From an uncultured Pelagibacteraceae bacterium (GTDB taxonomy: Bacteria; Pseudomonadota; Alphaproteobacteria; Pelagibacterales; Pelagibacteraceae): 60,827 nt of DNA. The translations under genes were made by a program, and so were the position numbers. Within the stretch, counting starts at the first letter, position 1. Each line of letters begins with the position of its first letter. Where the stretch lies: positions 82,713 through 143,539 of the forward strand of contig CACPPK010000002.1 of the NCBI GenBank assembly GCA_902635845.1, given 5' to 3'. Below are positions 1 to 8,950 of the stretch, piece by piece. Under the pieces are notes generated by a model that worked only from the letters and a program-made list of their open reading frames with translations, made no database searches and was not told the origin of the DNA.

Positions 1-2
1 AT

Positions 3-929
3 GTACTTAACTTTAGAAGAGACTTAAAACCAATTCTAAATGATATGGAATTTGTTATGGATTGTCTCATCCAAAAGTATGCAAAAAAAAAAGATATAAA
101 GAAAGTTCTTAATTTCGATTTTAAAAAAAAATATTCTTATATCTCAAAGCTTAATATTCATGATTTGGATCAGTATTTTAATACTCGATTACCAAGAGAC
201 CACGTAAAAAAAGATAGTGATTATTTTGCTACTCAATCATTATGGAATTTAATTAATAATAAAAAAATTTTGGATGTTGTAGAAAAAATTTTAGGTAAAG
301 AAATAATGTCTAACCCTGTTCAAAATACTAGAATTAAACAACCTGAAAAAAAATTACCAGAAGGTTCAATTCATGATGGTTTAAGCGGCAGAACACCATG
401 GCATCAAGATGCTGCTGTTTTAAATTCAAGAGGACAAAAATTAACTGACATGGTTACTGTATGGATCCCTTTTACTAAAACAACTAAGAAAAATGGATGC
501 ATGATTACAGTAAAAAAAATAAATAAAATGGGATTATTAAATCATGTATCAGGATACAGGGGGCAAGTAGAATTAAAAAATAGTAAATTACTTGATGACA
601 TGGAGCACATTTATTTAGAAGCAAATGTTGGAGATGTAATATTATTGCATAAACATTCTATACATTGCTCTTTACCAAACAGATCAAATGATTTTAGGAT
701 AAGTGCTGATCTTAGATATAATGTTGCTGGACAACCATCAGGTAGAGAACCACTTCCAAATTTTTATGTAAGAAGTAAAAATAAAAAAAATCTCAAAGTT
801 CAAAACTTTAAACAATGGTTATCTCTATGGGAAAAGGCAAAAGAAAAATGTATTCCAAGAAAATATGCCTTTAAATATCCACTTCCAACGTATAAAAATA
901 ATAAAAGAGATTTATCTAATTTAGTTTAA
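3..929 (+). CDS. PhyH-family Fe(II)/2-oxoglutarate dioxygenase, 5' end outside window
   Basis: Phytanoyl-CoA dioxygenase-like fold. Counting from the internal Met at 45, the iron ligands appear to be the H-x-D pair His120/Asp122 (PWHQD) and a distal His near 207 (HKHSIHCS), with a 2-oxoglutarate-binding Arg near 218. An ATG exists at 45, but the same frame is open without a stop from position 3 and reads plausibly (VLNFRRDLKPILND), so the gene probably begins before the window. PhyH enzymes hydroxylate small organic molecules; the substrate cannot be read from sequence. It lies 16 nt upstream of a D-2-hydroxyacid dehydrogenase on the same strand, suggesting that the two act on one catabolic route. 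Confidence 0.8.
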   Translation, partial: VLNFRRDLKPILNDMEFVMDCLIQKYAKKKDIKKVLNFDFKKKYSYISKLNIHDLDQYFNTRLPRDHVKKDSDYFATQSLWNLINNKKILDVVEKILGKEIMSNPVQNTRIKQPEKKLPEGSIHDGLSGRTPWHQDAAVLNSRGQKLTDMVTVWIPFTKTTKKNGCMITVKKINKMGLLNHVSGYRGQVELKNSKLLDDMEHIYLEANVGDVILLHKHSIHCSLPNRSNDFRISADLRYNVAGQPSGREPLPNFYVRSKNKKNLKVQNFKQWLSLWEKAKEKCIPRKYAFKYPLPTYKNNKRDLSNLV

Positions 930-945
930 TATTTATAAATAATTA

Positions 946-1869
946 ATGACTAAAATTTTAATTACTGAATTTATCAACCAAAATAGTTTAGAAAATTTAA
1001 ATAAAAAATTTGATGTTAACTACGATGAAAAATTATGTGAAGATGAAAATGAAATAATAAAAATAATTAGAGACTATGATGGTCTAATTGTAAGAAATAA
1101 AACCCAAGTAAATTCAGATATTTTAAAAAATGCATTTAAATTAAAATTTATTGGAAGGTTGGGTGTTGGTTTGGACAATATTGATACAGAATATTGTAAA
1201 AATAAAAACATTCATGTTCAGCCAGCTACAGGAATGAATGCAGACTCTGTTGCTGAATATGTTGTTTCCTCATCAATGTTTCTTATAAAAAAAATCCCAA
1301 TGTTTCACAATGGAACTATTAAAGGTGAATGGCCAAGAACAACAATTAAGTCGACAGAAATAAAACAAAAGAATTTAGGAATAATTGGATTTGGCACAAT
1401 TGGAAAAAAAGTTGCTGAGTATTCTTTAAAAAACGGTTTAAAAATTTTCGCCTACGATCCTTATATTAAGGAATTAAATGACAAAGAAATTTATGCTAAA
1501 TTATCAAATTTAAATGAAATATATGAAAAATCAGATATCATTTCCATACACCTACCTTTAACAGATGAAACCAAAAATATGATAAATAAATCATCATTTT
1601 CTCAAATGAAAAATAAACCTATTATAATAAATACTTCTAGAGGAAGCATCATAAATGAAAGTGATTTAATTGAAGCTTACCATAAAAATATTATTTCTGG
1701 CTTTGCTCTAGACGTGTTTGAAAAAGAACCAATAGAGAGTGAATTTTATAACAAAATAAAACCAGGTATGAATTGTATATTAACACCTCATATTTCTGGT
1801 GTAACAACAGAGTCAAACATCAGAGTAAGTGACTTTATAGTTAAAAAAATTACAGATTTTTTTAACTAA
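946..1869 (+). CDS. D-isomer-specific 2-hydroxyacid dehydrogenase
   Basis: NAD(P)-dependent oxidoreductase that interconverts a 2-oxo acid and a D-2-hydroxy acid. The Rossmann motif GFGTIG lies near residues 148-153. The catalytic triad of the family is present: Arg near 232 (NTSRG), Glu near 261 (VFEKEP) and His near 282 (LTPHISG). At 307 residues it has the short phosphoglycerate-dehydrogenase-like architecture without an ACT domain. It follows the PhyH gene on the same strand and its 3' end overlaps the convergent Gfo/Idh gene by 8 nt. A second, divergent paralogue lies at 7964-8929. Substrate unknown; glycerate, glyoxylate or sugar-acid derivatives are possible. Confidence 0.85.
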   Translation: MTKILITEFINQNSLENLNKKFDVNYDEKLCEDENEIIKIIRDYDGLIVRNKTQVNSDILKNAFKLKFIGRLGVGLDNIDTEYCKNKNIHVQPATGMNADSVAEYVVSSSMFLIKKIPMFHNGTIKGEWPRTTIKSTEIKQKNLGIIGFGTIGKKVAEYSLKNGLKIFAYDPYIKELNDKEIYAKLSNLNEIYEKSDIISIHLPLTDETKNMINKSSFSQMKNKPIIINTSRGSIINESDLIEAYHKNIISGFALDVFEKEPIESEFYNKIKPGMNCILTPHISGVTTESNIRVSDFIVKKITDFFN

Positions 1870-2944
1870 TTATTTCTTCTAGATTTATTAATCGACCTTG
1901 TTTTATTGATTGTTCTGCAGCCTCTCCCACAGCAACAGCAATTAAACCATCTTCTAATGAAACCTCTGGATCTGAATTATTTTTAATAGCTTTCAAAAAA
2001 GCTAAGTGTTCGTAGTAAGTAGATCCATGATGGTGGCCGGCCTCAAGAATTTTTTTATCTACTTCAACATTTTCGATATGTGTTTTACCATCTCTCATTC
2101 CAATTCTTATATTTGATGAGGTTTTACCTGAGTCATCGGAGGGTACTGAAGTTTCAATTTTTCCTTTATTTCCTGTGGCTACAAGCTCTTCTTGCATGTC
2201 AGAATTTTCTGCAAACATACAAAGCTCAAGCAAACTTCTTACTCCATTTTCAAAATTTACTATTACATAGGCATTATCAATGATGTCTGGCTTTTTTCCA
2301 TTATACACTTCATCTAAATGGTTAACGTCTTGACCACCACTTGCATAAACACTGAGTGGCTTACTTTGTATAATCAATCTCATTAAATCAAAGAAATGAC
2401 AGCATTTTTCAACAAGTGTACCACCAGTATTTTCTTCAAAACGATTCCAGTCATTTACTTTTTTTAAAAAAGGAAATCTATGTTCCCTTATGGTTAAAGT
2501 TTTTAAATCGCCAATTTTGTTATTATGAATTTCATTAATAAACTTTGAAACTGGCGGCATATATCTATACTCCATCGCAGTCCAAAATACTGAAGGATAA
2601 CCTTTTGTAAGTTTTTTTATTTCTAAACAATCTTTTGTATTAGTACATAATGGTTTTTCTACTAATATGTGTTTTTTAGTTTTGATTACATCTTTCAAGA
2701 TTTCTATATGAGTAAAGTTAGGAGATGAAATTAAGTATACATCAACAATATTTTTTTCAATCATTTCTAAATGATTTTTAAAACAAAAAACTTTTGTTTT
2801 TAGAATTTCTTTACACTGATTTAATGAATCTTCATGAGGATCAGCAAGAGCAACTACTTCAGCATTATCAATTAATGATATATTTAAAATATGTTCTCGA
2901 GCCATCGTCCCTGCTCCAATAATTCCATATTTTATTTTTTTCAT
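1862..2944 (-). CDS. Gfo/Idh/MocA family oxidoreductase
   Basis: NAD(P)-dependent dehydrogenase of the glucose-fructose/inositol dehydrogenase superfamily. The N-terminal Rossmann motif GIIGAGTMA is at residues 7-15 and the family EKP motif (VEKPLC) at about 96-98. The C-terminal half carries the expected alpha/beta substrate domain, with GGTLVEKCCHFFDL as the catalytic-helix region. These enzymes oxidise sugars, polyols or their derivatives; which one cannot be told here. It is only distantly similar to the iolG product at 9989. The gene is convergent with the upstream dehydrogenase and ends inside that gene's 3' end. It may be co-transcribed with the peroxidase gene upstream on the same strand. 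Confidence 0.85.
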   Translation of the reverse strand: MKKIKYGIIGAGTMAREHILNISLIDNAEVVALADPHEDSLNQCKEILKTKVFCFKNHLEMIEKNIVDVYLISSPNFTHIEILKDVIKTKKHILVEKPLCTNTKDCLEIKKLTKGYPSVFWTAMEYRYMPPVSKFINEIHNNKIGDLKTLTIREHRFPFLKKVNDWNRFEENTGGTLVEKCCHFFDLMRLIIQSKPLSVYASGGQDVNHLDEVYNGKKPDIIDNAYVIVNFENGVRSLLELCMFAENSDMQEELVATGNKGKIETSVPSDDSGKTSSNIRIGMRDGKTHIENVEVDKKILEAGHHHGSTYYEHLAFLKAIKNNSDPEVSLEDGLIAVAVGEAAEQSIKQGRLINLEEIIS

Positions 2945-2974
2945 ATTCTGTTTGTATCAGTTTAATTTAAAAAC

Positions 2975-4324
2975 TTAATCAATACTTAGCCCGCTTGGCA
3001 CTTTATCTGGTTTACCTAGCGGTCGCTGATTTCCACTTCTGCCAGTTAAAGATTCGAGGAAAGAAACAAGTTGATCAATTTCTTTATCATTCAATTCTAT
3101 ATGCTGTATGTCAATGCTTGATAGAATTCTGTCTTGTTCCCTTTTGTCTGAAAAAGTTACAAAATCAATTTCTTCTAACCAAGGTGCCTTAGGTAAATTT
3201 GCATATTCAGGTTTCCAATTCTTATTCATTTTTATTGGATTTAAATGATGCTTAATAATTGATTTTAAAGTTGGATAAGCACCATTATGACCGTAGGGTG
3301 CTGTTAAAGAAACATTTCTTAGTGCTGGCGTTTTAAATTTATACATATCATTTATATTATCCGTTTCGACCATTCGTCCAACGTCACGTGCATAAGGATC
3401 AAAGGGTCGTGTCCTTCCAGGACCAAATTGGGGAATTCCTATTGAATGAAATTTTTGATCTGACAACAAAGATCCTGAATGACAAGAACTACAGTTTGCT
3501 TTTCCATAAAATAAATTCATCCCATTTATTTGCTTTAAAGTTAAAGCTTGTTTATCTCCATTTAAATATTCGTCAAAGGGAGAGTCAAAAGATGTCCATT
3601 CATGAATTTCAAATGCAGCAATCGAATTAACAATATGTGTAATGTTAATATCTAGAGGACTGTTTACATCATCAAAAGCATTTTTAAATAATTCAACATA
3701 TTCTGGAATTCCTCTGATCCTGTGGGTAATTACAGGCCAAACTCTATCGATTCTCATACTATCTTTTCCAACTTTTGAGACCAAACCTATAATTTCATTT
3801 TCACCTGGATTTCCTGCCATCTCAAACTGTCTAGTCATTGGAAACAAAGCTTGAACTGCAACTATATTATCAAGCCCTTTAGGAAGAGCTTCTTGAGCAG
3901 GTGTATTAAAACCGTTACCAAATATATTCGATTTAGTTACTCTTCCATCATGTAACAAAGTATTAATGTCTTTAAATCCTAAATTCCATAAAGCTAAAGC
4001 ATTTCTTGGAATTCGTTTTTTTATTTTATCATCACCCTCACCTGCAGTTCTCTCTAATCCTATACCTTGCCCTCCTTCACCAATACCTAATGAAAGTCCA
4101 TCTGAACCTCCTTGATCATGACTATGGCAGGTTGCACAAGCAATGTTTCGATTTGCAGATAAAATTTTATCATGAAATAAAAGTCTTCCAATTTTAACTT
4201 TTTCTATATCAACCTCATGGAAATCTTCACTCTTTAATGGTTTCGGTAATTCTGTTGCGTAAGTTTTATTTACTGAAATTAAAAATGGAATTATAAATAT
4301 TATAATTTTTAAATGATTAAATAT
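2975..4324 (-). CDS. Di-haem cytochrome c peroxidase / MauG-family protein, start codon unclear
   Basis: Two c-type haem motifs are visible: CATCH (encoded at 4124-4138) and CSSCH (3479-3493), in the arrangement of bacterial di-haem peroxidases and MauG-like proteins. A hydrophobic stretch (KIIIFIIPFLISV) followed by KTYA|TE looks like a signal peptide, so the protein is probably periplasmic. The frame has no ATG, GTG or TTG between the signal peptide and far upstream; the next upstream start (4738) would add about 140 residues antisense to the Sel1 gene and is implausible. I placed the start at an ATA codon (4324), giving n-region MFNHLK; an ATT at 4306 is an alternative. Family members reduce H2O2 or oxidise protein side chains; the partner is unknown. 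Confidence 0.7.
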   Translation of the reverse strand: MFNHLKIIIFIIPFLISVNKTYATELPKPLKSEDFHEVDIEKVKIGRLLFHDKILSANRNIACATCHSHDQGGSDGLSLGIGEGGQGIGLERTAGEGDDKIKKRIPRNALALWNLGFKDINTLLHDGRVTKSNIFGNGFNTPAQEALPKGLDNIVAVQALFPMTRQFEMAGNPGENEIIGLVSKVGKDSMRIDRVWPVITHRIRGIPEYVELFKNAFDDVNSPLDINITHIVNSIAAFEIHEWTSFDSPFDEYLNGDKQALTLKQINGMNLFYGKANCSSCHSGSLLSDQKFHSIGIPQFGPGRTRPFDPYARDVGRMVETDNINDMYKFKTPALRNVSLTAPYGHNGAYPTLKSIIKHHLNPIKMNKNWKPEYANLPKAPWLEEIDFVTFSDKREQDRILSSIDIQHIELNDKEIDQLVSFLESLTGRSGNQRPLGKPDKVPSGLSID

Positions 4325-4783
4325 CTTTTTATACTTTTGTTTATTCCATCCATAGTTTTTGCAGAAATAGAAAATGCTAGAGATTTGATGGAGGAAGGAA
4401 AATTTAAAGAAGCTATGGAAGAACTTATGCCAGCAGCTAGATCTGGTAATGCTGATGCTGAAGAACTTATTGGTATTATGTACGCTATGGGTCTTGGTGT
4501 TGAAAGAGATGATGTTAGAGCTTTTGAATGGTATCTTAGATCTTCTATGAAAGGTCATCCTGGTGCTCAATCTGGTGTTGGGTGGTATTACGAAATTGGC
4601 AGAGGACTTCCTGCTCCCGATCTTGTTCGAGCTTATATGTGGTACGGTTTGTCTGCTATTGGTGGAGATCCTGACGCTGCAATTTCTCAGGAAGAAGTTA
4701 TTAAAAAAATGACTCCTGAACAAATTGAAAAAGCTCATATTCTCATAAAAGATTATAAATCTTGGATATATCCTTTTAGATAA
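4313..4783 (+). CDS. Sel1-repeat (TPR-like) secreted protein
   Basis: 156 residues. A clear signal peptide (MIKYLFILLFIPSIVFA|EI) is followed by tandem Sel1-like helical repeats, seen as A-E-x-L-I-G-I-M-Y-x-x-G-x-G-V-x-R-D and the related A-Q-S-G-V-G-W-Y-Y-x-x-G-R-G-L-P. Such proteins are periplasmic adaptors for protein-protein contacts. It is transcribed divergently from the cytochrome peroxidase gene and their 5' ends overlap, so the two may share a promoter region. Its quality as a signal peptide argues that the local sequence has no frameshift error, which matters for the missing start codon opposite. Precise role unknown. Confidence 0.8.
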   Translation: MIKYLFILLFIPSIVFAEIENARDLMEEGKFKEAMEELMPAARSGNADAEELIGIMYAMGLGVERDDVRAFEWYLRSSMKGHPGAQSGVGWYYEIGRGLPAPDLVRAYMWYGLSAIGGDPDAAISQEEVIKKMTPEQIEKAHILIKDYKSWIYPFR

Positions 4784-4810
4784 TGAGGCGAACTAAAATC
4801 CGCCCCATTA
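4781..4810. terminator. Bidirectional terminator-like hairpin between Sel1 gene and dctP
   Basis: Arms TAATGAGGCG (4781-4790) and CGCCCCATTA (4801-4810) pair except for one A-C mismatch, with a 10-nt loop. It lies exactly between two convergent genes and overlaps the Sel1 stop codon. GC-rich arms stand out in this AT-rich sequence. U-tracts are modest on both sides. Confidence 0.6.
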
Positions 4811-4823
4811 TATTAATTTGAAA

Positions 4824-5876
4824 TTACAAATCTTTTTTGTATGCGCTCGATGCTTTTTTCTCTGCTTTAGCTACTGCTTTAGTTAAAGCGTTGAAAATCT
4901 CTTTTCCACCTTTAACATTAGCTTTAAACCAATCATACACTGGGCTAGCTTCTTTCTTAAAACTAGCTTTTTGATCAGGCGTAGGAACATATAAATCTCC
5001 ACCACCTGCTACAAAGTCTTCGTAAGCTTTGATTGATTTTCTTTTAGGAGAAGCAAAAGTTGCTTGCTGCAAAGCATAGAAACCATCAGTCACTACTTTT
5101 TTAAGGTCTGTTGACATCGATTGATATTTTGCATTGTTCATCCACCATAATGCTCCCATGTATGCATGACCGTCTAAAGTAACATATTTTAGACCTGCAT
5201 CAGGAAACTTCATGTTCATAATGTCAGTAATTCCATTTTTAGAACCTTCAACTACACCAGTTTGAAATGATGTAAATAATTCAGGCCATGGAATAGGAGT
5301 TGGAGATGCACCTAATGCTCTTACAAGTTCCTGAGGTAAATCAGCTACAACTGTTCTGATTTTTAAACCTTTCATGTCGGATGGGTTTGCAACTCTTCTT
5401 TTTGTGTTAGCAAAATTTCTCCATCCACCAGTATTTCCAATTGTCATCAATCTGATTGAATCATTAGAATCTTTTAGAGCCATTTTTCTCATTGTTCTTA
5501 CAAAATCACCTTGCATTACATCTTCAGCAATTCTGTCATCAGCCATTAGATAAGGTAAATCTAAAACTTGAACATATGGGAATACACCTGCTGCACCTCC
5601 AGAAGTAGAAATGTAAATATCTATACTTCCATCAGATACACCTTGTAAACACTCAGCACCTTTTGAACAAAGCTGCGTACCTACAAATAGTTCTACAGCT
5701 ATTTTACCATTTGAAGCTGCTTCTACATAGTTTTTAAACACTACAGCACCATCATAATCTTCATCTTGATCATTAGAGTTCATTGTCATTCTTAAATTAT
5801 AATCTGCAGCTGAAACAGATGCAGTAAAACTAATTAAGAATAATAATGAAAAAAATGATTTTATTATTTTACTCAT
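4824..5876 (-). CDS. dctP: TRAP transporter solute-binding protein (DctP/TAXI-type)
   Basis: 350 residues with a signal peptide ending SVSA|AD and a DctP-family body. Recognisable features are the substrate-contacting region MKGLKIRTV with the family Arg, and the later PWPELFTSFQTGVVEGSKN stretch typical of DctP proteins. It captures an organic acid in the periplasm and hands it to the DctQ/DctM membrane pair encoded just upstream in the same transcription direction. A strong ribosome-binding site (GAGAGGGA) precedes the ATG. Substrate not predictable; the neighbouring hydroxyacid dehydrogenases suggest a hydroxy or keto acid. Expression separate from dctQM is possible because a 91-nt gap precedes it. 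Confidence 0.92.
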   Translation of the reverse strand: MSKIIKSFFSLLFLISFTASVSAADYNLRMTMNSNDQDEDYDGAVVFKNYVEAASNGKIAVELFVGTQLCSKGAECLQGVSDGSIDIYISTSGGAAGVFPYVQVLDLPYLMADDRIAEDVMQGDFVRTMRKMALKDSNDSIRLMTIGNTGGWRNFANTKRRVANPSDMKGLKIRTVVADLPQELVRALGASPTPIPWPELFTSFQTGVVEGSKNGITDIMNMKFPDAGLKYVTLDGHAYMGALWWMNNAKYQSMSTDLKKVVTDGFYALQQATFASPKRKSIKAYEDFVAGGGDLYVPTPDQKASFKKEASPVYDWFKANVKGGKEIFNALTKAVAKAEKKASSAYKKDL

Positions 5877-5967
5877 AATTATTTCCCTCTCATTAAATAT
5901 TTATGTATGAAAACTATACTTAAATTGAATTAGAGAGTCTATCGACTAGTAAAAAAAATATTCAAAT

Positions 5968-7257
5968 TTATTTTGCGAATCCAGTAAGCAAAGGAATTGT
6001 CATCGAGATTGATGGAAAATATGTTATTAGAAATATAACTATAGCTTCAACTGCCAGGAATGGCAATATAGCTTTTGCTATTGTTTCAACTCTTTCCCCA
6101 GAAACAGAAGATGCAACAAATAATACAAGACCCATAGGTGGAGTTGCTAAACCGACTGTCAAATTAACCGACATTATTATTGCAAAATGCACAGGATGAA
6201 CTCCTAACTCAACAAAAACTGGTCCAAGAATTGGTCCTAAGATAATTATCGCTGGGCCTGCATCTAAAAACATTCCAACAACAAATAATAAAATATTTAT
6301 AAGAAACAATAAAACATACGGGTTGTCAGTTAATCCTAAAACGAATGCAGCAAGATGCTCAGGTGCATGAGATAAGCTAACTACAGTTTTAAAAGCCATT
6401 GCAGCACCAACTAAAAGAAGTACAACGGAAGATACCATCGCTGCTTTTGTCATCACTTTAGGAACATCTTTCCATTTCAATGATTTTAAAACAAATAGAC
6501 CAATAAACATTGCGTAAGCAGCTGCTACAGCTGATGCTTCTGTTGGTGTAAAAATCCCTCCAAGGATACCTCCTAAAATTATTACAGGTGTCATCAAAGG
6601 AAAAAAAGCTTTTAGAGATGCCTTACCTCTTTGACCCCAGGTTGTTTTTTCGGTCACTGCTGGAAAATTATATCTCTTGGCCATAAATTTTATTGTGACC
6701 ATCAAACTAACTCCTACTAAAATACCTGGTACAATTCCTGCTAAAAATAATGCTGCAACACTCTCACCCATTACATACGCATAAATAATCATTATCCCTG
6801 AAGGTGGAATTATGGGTCCGATTACTGAACTAGCTGCAGTAATAGCTGCTGCAAATTTTTTTGTATATCCTTGTTTTTCCATTGCAGGAATAAGCATTGA
6901 TCCAATTGCTGAAGTATCAGCTACAGCTGAACCAGATAAACCAGCAAACAACATTGAAGTTAGTACATTGACATGAGCCAATCCACCTTTTAAGTGACCC
7001 ATCATCGCCTGACTAAACTCTACAAGTCGATGGGTTATTCCTCCTCTGTTCATTAACTCCCCTGCTAACATAAAAAATGGAATTGCCATCAAAGGGAAGC
7101 TATCTATTCCATTATAAATATTTCTATAAAGCATTGCGCCATCTCTGGCCTGATCATTTAACCAAAGTAAAATTCCTGGTGCTGCTAACAAGCCAAAAAA
7201 TACTGGTAAGCCAATTAATAAAAATAATAAAAACAAAGGAAGAAACCAAACTAACAT
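5968..7257 (-). CDS. dctM: TRAP transporter large permease subunit
   Basis: 429 residues, about 12 hydrophobic segments, DctM family. Typical motifs include IPFFMLAGELMNRGGIT, GSAVADTSAIGSMLIPAM and VNLTVGLATPPMG. It forms the Na+-coupled transport channel of a TRAP system in the inner membrane. Its ATG overlaps the dctQ stop codon in a TAATG (positions 7255-7259), so the two are translationally coupled. Full family length; no damage seen. Confidence 0.93.
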   Translation of the reverse strand: MLVWFLPLFLLFLLIGLPVFFGLLAAPGILLWLNDQARDGAMLYRNIYNGIDSFPLMAIPFFMLAGELMNRGGITHRLVEFSQAMMGHLKGGLAHVNVLTSMLFAGLSGSAVADTSAIGSMLIPAMEKQGYTKKFAAAITAASSVIGPIIPPSGIMIIYAYVMGESVAALFLAGIVPGILVGVSLMVTIKFMAKRYNFPAVTEKTTWGQRGKASLKAFFPLMTPVIILGGILGGIFTPTEASAVAAAYAMFIGLFVLKSLKWKDVPKVMTKAAMVSSVVLLLVGAAMAFKTVVSLSHAPEHLAAFVLGLTDNPYVLLFLINILLFVVGMFLDAGPAIIILGPILGPVFVELGVHPVHFAIIMSVNLTVGLATPPMGLVLFVASSVSGERVETIAKAILPFLAVEAIVIFLITYFPSISMTIPLLTGFAK

Positions 7258-7853
7258 TATTGTGTCTCCAACTTTTGTTTATCGTAATCTTCAGGTAAAT
7301 CTAACTTTGTAAAATTAGTAAGAATATTTCTCAAAATTAATTCAATATTCACAGATATTAAAAAAATAATACCAACTGGTAATGACATATACATCCAAGC
7401 TAATTTTATTGGTTCTGCTTTTCCACCAATTAAATGAAAAGGAATTTTTATCGATGAGGAATTAAATATCCACCCAGCATTAATATGTTTAAAACCTAAT
7501 TCTAGACCTATAACTAAGACAAAAAGAGATACAATTAATAAAAACAAAGTTAAAAATGTGGAGATAATTTTTGGTAAAAATCTCTCTAATAAATCAATAG
7601 AAACAAATCCACCCCATCTATATGCTGAGGGTGCAATCAATCCTGTCATCCATAACATTAAAAATCTAGCAACTTCATCAGGCCATGGCAGTGCATTATT
7701 TAATACATACCTAAAAAATACTTGTACCAAGATAACAATCACCATCAAGAGTATTGCTATCCATGCAAATTGTCTGCCAATTCTTAAAAAAAAAGTATTT
7801 ATTTTCTCAAGGGTATTAAAAACAAATAGGAGAATATTAATTGTCAAATTCAC
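7257..7853 (-). CDS. dctQ: TRAP transporter small permease subunit
   Basis: 198 residues with four predicted membrane segments, the DctQ arrangement; the FRY(V) followed by LPWPDEVARFLMLWM motif is characteristic of the family. It scaffolds DctM in the inner membrane. It is the first gene of dctQ-dctM-dctP, diverging from the hydroxyacid dehydrogenase gene at 7964 across about 110 nt. Confidence 0.9.
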   Translation of the reverse strand: MNLTINILLFVFNTLEKINTFFLRIGRQFAWIAILLMVIVILVQVFFRYVLNNALPWPDEVARFLMLWMTGLIAPSAYRWGGFVSIDLLERFLPKIISTFLTLFLLIVSLFVLVIGLELGFKHINAGWIFNSSSIKIPFHLIGGKAEPIKLAWMYMSLPVGIIFLISVNIELILRNILTNFTKLDLPEDYDKQKLETQ

Positions 7854-7914
7854 AGCTAAATTTATTTTAATTATTTAATAAATACAACTTTAATCAAAAA
7901 ACTAATTTACTTTA

Positions 7915-7920
7915 TATAAT
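7915..7920 (+). promoter_or_regulatory. Possible -10 box for the 7964 dehydrogenase
   Basis: A perfect TATAAT lies in the divergent region between dctQ and the dehydrogenase. No good -35 is visible at the usual spacing, and TATAAT-like words are common in AT-rich DNA, so this is tentative. Confidence 0.3.
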
Positions 7921-7963
7921 AATTCTCGTATTAAAAATGCTTTCTAAAAATTTATATACAATT

Positions 7964-8929
7964 ATGAGTAATAAAAAAAAGATATTAATTATTCAAAAAG
8001 TCCATGAAAAAGGTATGGAATTAATTAATAACCACCCTAACTTTGATGTTGAAGTAACTGATGATACCTCTGTAGAAAATTTAAAATCTAAAATAAAAGA
8101 TTGTGATGGCGCTTCAATTAGAATAGCAAAATTATCAGGTGATGTAATTAATGAAGCAAAAAATCTTAAAATAATTTCTAGACATGGGGTTGGCTACGAT
8201 AATATTGATTTAAAAACAGCTAAAGAAAGAGATATAAAAATTGCTATTACAGCTAATGCAAATGCAGTTACAGTTGCTGAGCATGTTATGTTTGTCTTGC
8301 TAAATATTGCAAAAAGAAGAGAACTTTATCATACGACAGTGAAAGAAGGTAATTTTAAGGACAGAAATAAATTACCTAAAACCATTGAAGTATGGAAAAA
8401 AAATTTCCTAATTATGGGATTTGGTAGAATAGGTAAAGCACTAATTAAAAGGTGTTTGGGATTTGAAATGAATGTTTACGTCTATGATCCATTTGTAGAT
8501 AAAGATATAATAGATAAGCTTGGTGGAAAAAAAGTTAATAATATTGAAGAGGCAGTAAAAACAATGGATGTAATATCTCTACACATGCCTTTAACAGACA
8601 AAACAGAAAACCTTATTAATTATAATTTGCTTAAAACAATGAAGAAAAATTGTATCATCATTAATGCTGCTAGAGGTGGAATTATAAATGAAGAAGATCT
8701 TAATAAAGCTTTAAATGAAGATTTAATTTTTGGAGCAGGAATTGATGTATTCAAACAAGAACCACCAGAAAATGATAATCCTCTTTTAAAAAATGATAAA
8801 GTTTATTTAAGTCCACATACTGCTGCTTTTACTGATGAATGTATGACAAGAATGGGTGTAGAAACAATTCAAAATATAATTGATTATTTCGATGATACAT
8901 TAGAAAAATCAAAAATTGTAAGATTGTAG
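7964..8929 (+). CDS. D-isomer-specific 2-hydroxyacid dehydrogenase (second copy)
   Basis: About 321 residues from the ATG at 7964; an in-frame ATG at 7937 would add nine residues (MLSKNLYTI) unlike the family N-terminus, so I prefer 7964. The Rossmann motif GFGRIG, the catalytic Arg in NAARGG, Glu in VFKQEPPE and His in LSPHTAA are all present. It is phosphoglycerate dehydrogenase-like without regulatory domains. It diverges from the TRAP operon, an arrangement that suggests it oxidises or reduces the imported acid. It is clearly distinct in sequence from the 946-1869 paralogue. Confidence 0.85.
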   Translation: MSNKKKILIIQKVHEKGMELINNHPNFDVEVTDDTSVENLKSKIKDCDGASIRIAKLSGDVINEAKNLKIISRHGVGYDNIDLKTAKERDIKIAITANANAVTVAEHVMFVLLNIAKRRELYHTTVKEGNFKDRNKLPKTIEVWKKNFLIMGFGRIGKALIKRCLGFEMNVYVYDPFVDKDIIDKLGGKKVNNIEEAVKTMDVISLHMPLTDKTENLINYNLLKTMKKNCIIINAARGGIINEEDLNKALNEDLIFGAGIDVFKQEPPENDNPLLKNDKVYLSPHTAAFTDECMTRMGVETIQNIIDYFDDTLEKSKIVRL

Positions 8930-8950
8930 TAAGATATATCGTTTTAAAAG

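Noticed and set aside
4325-4738. N-terminal extension of the cytochrome peroxidase to 4738
   Set aside because: About 140 residues of Ser/Phe/Asn-rich sequence antisense to the Sel1 gene; the signal peptide starts only near 4324.
7558-7878. 106-residue plus-strand ORF antisense to dctQ
   Set aside because: Lies within dctQ and its promoter; no family features.
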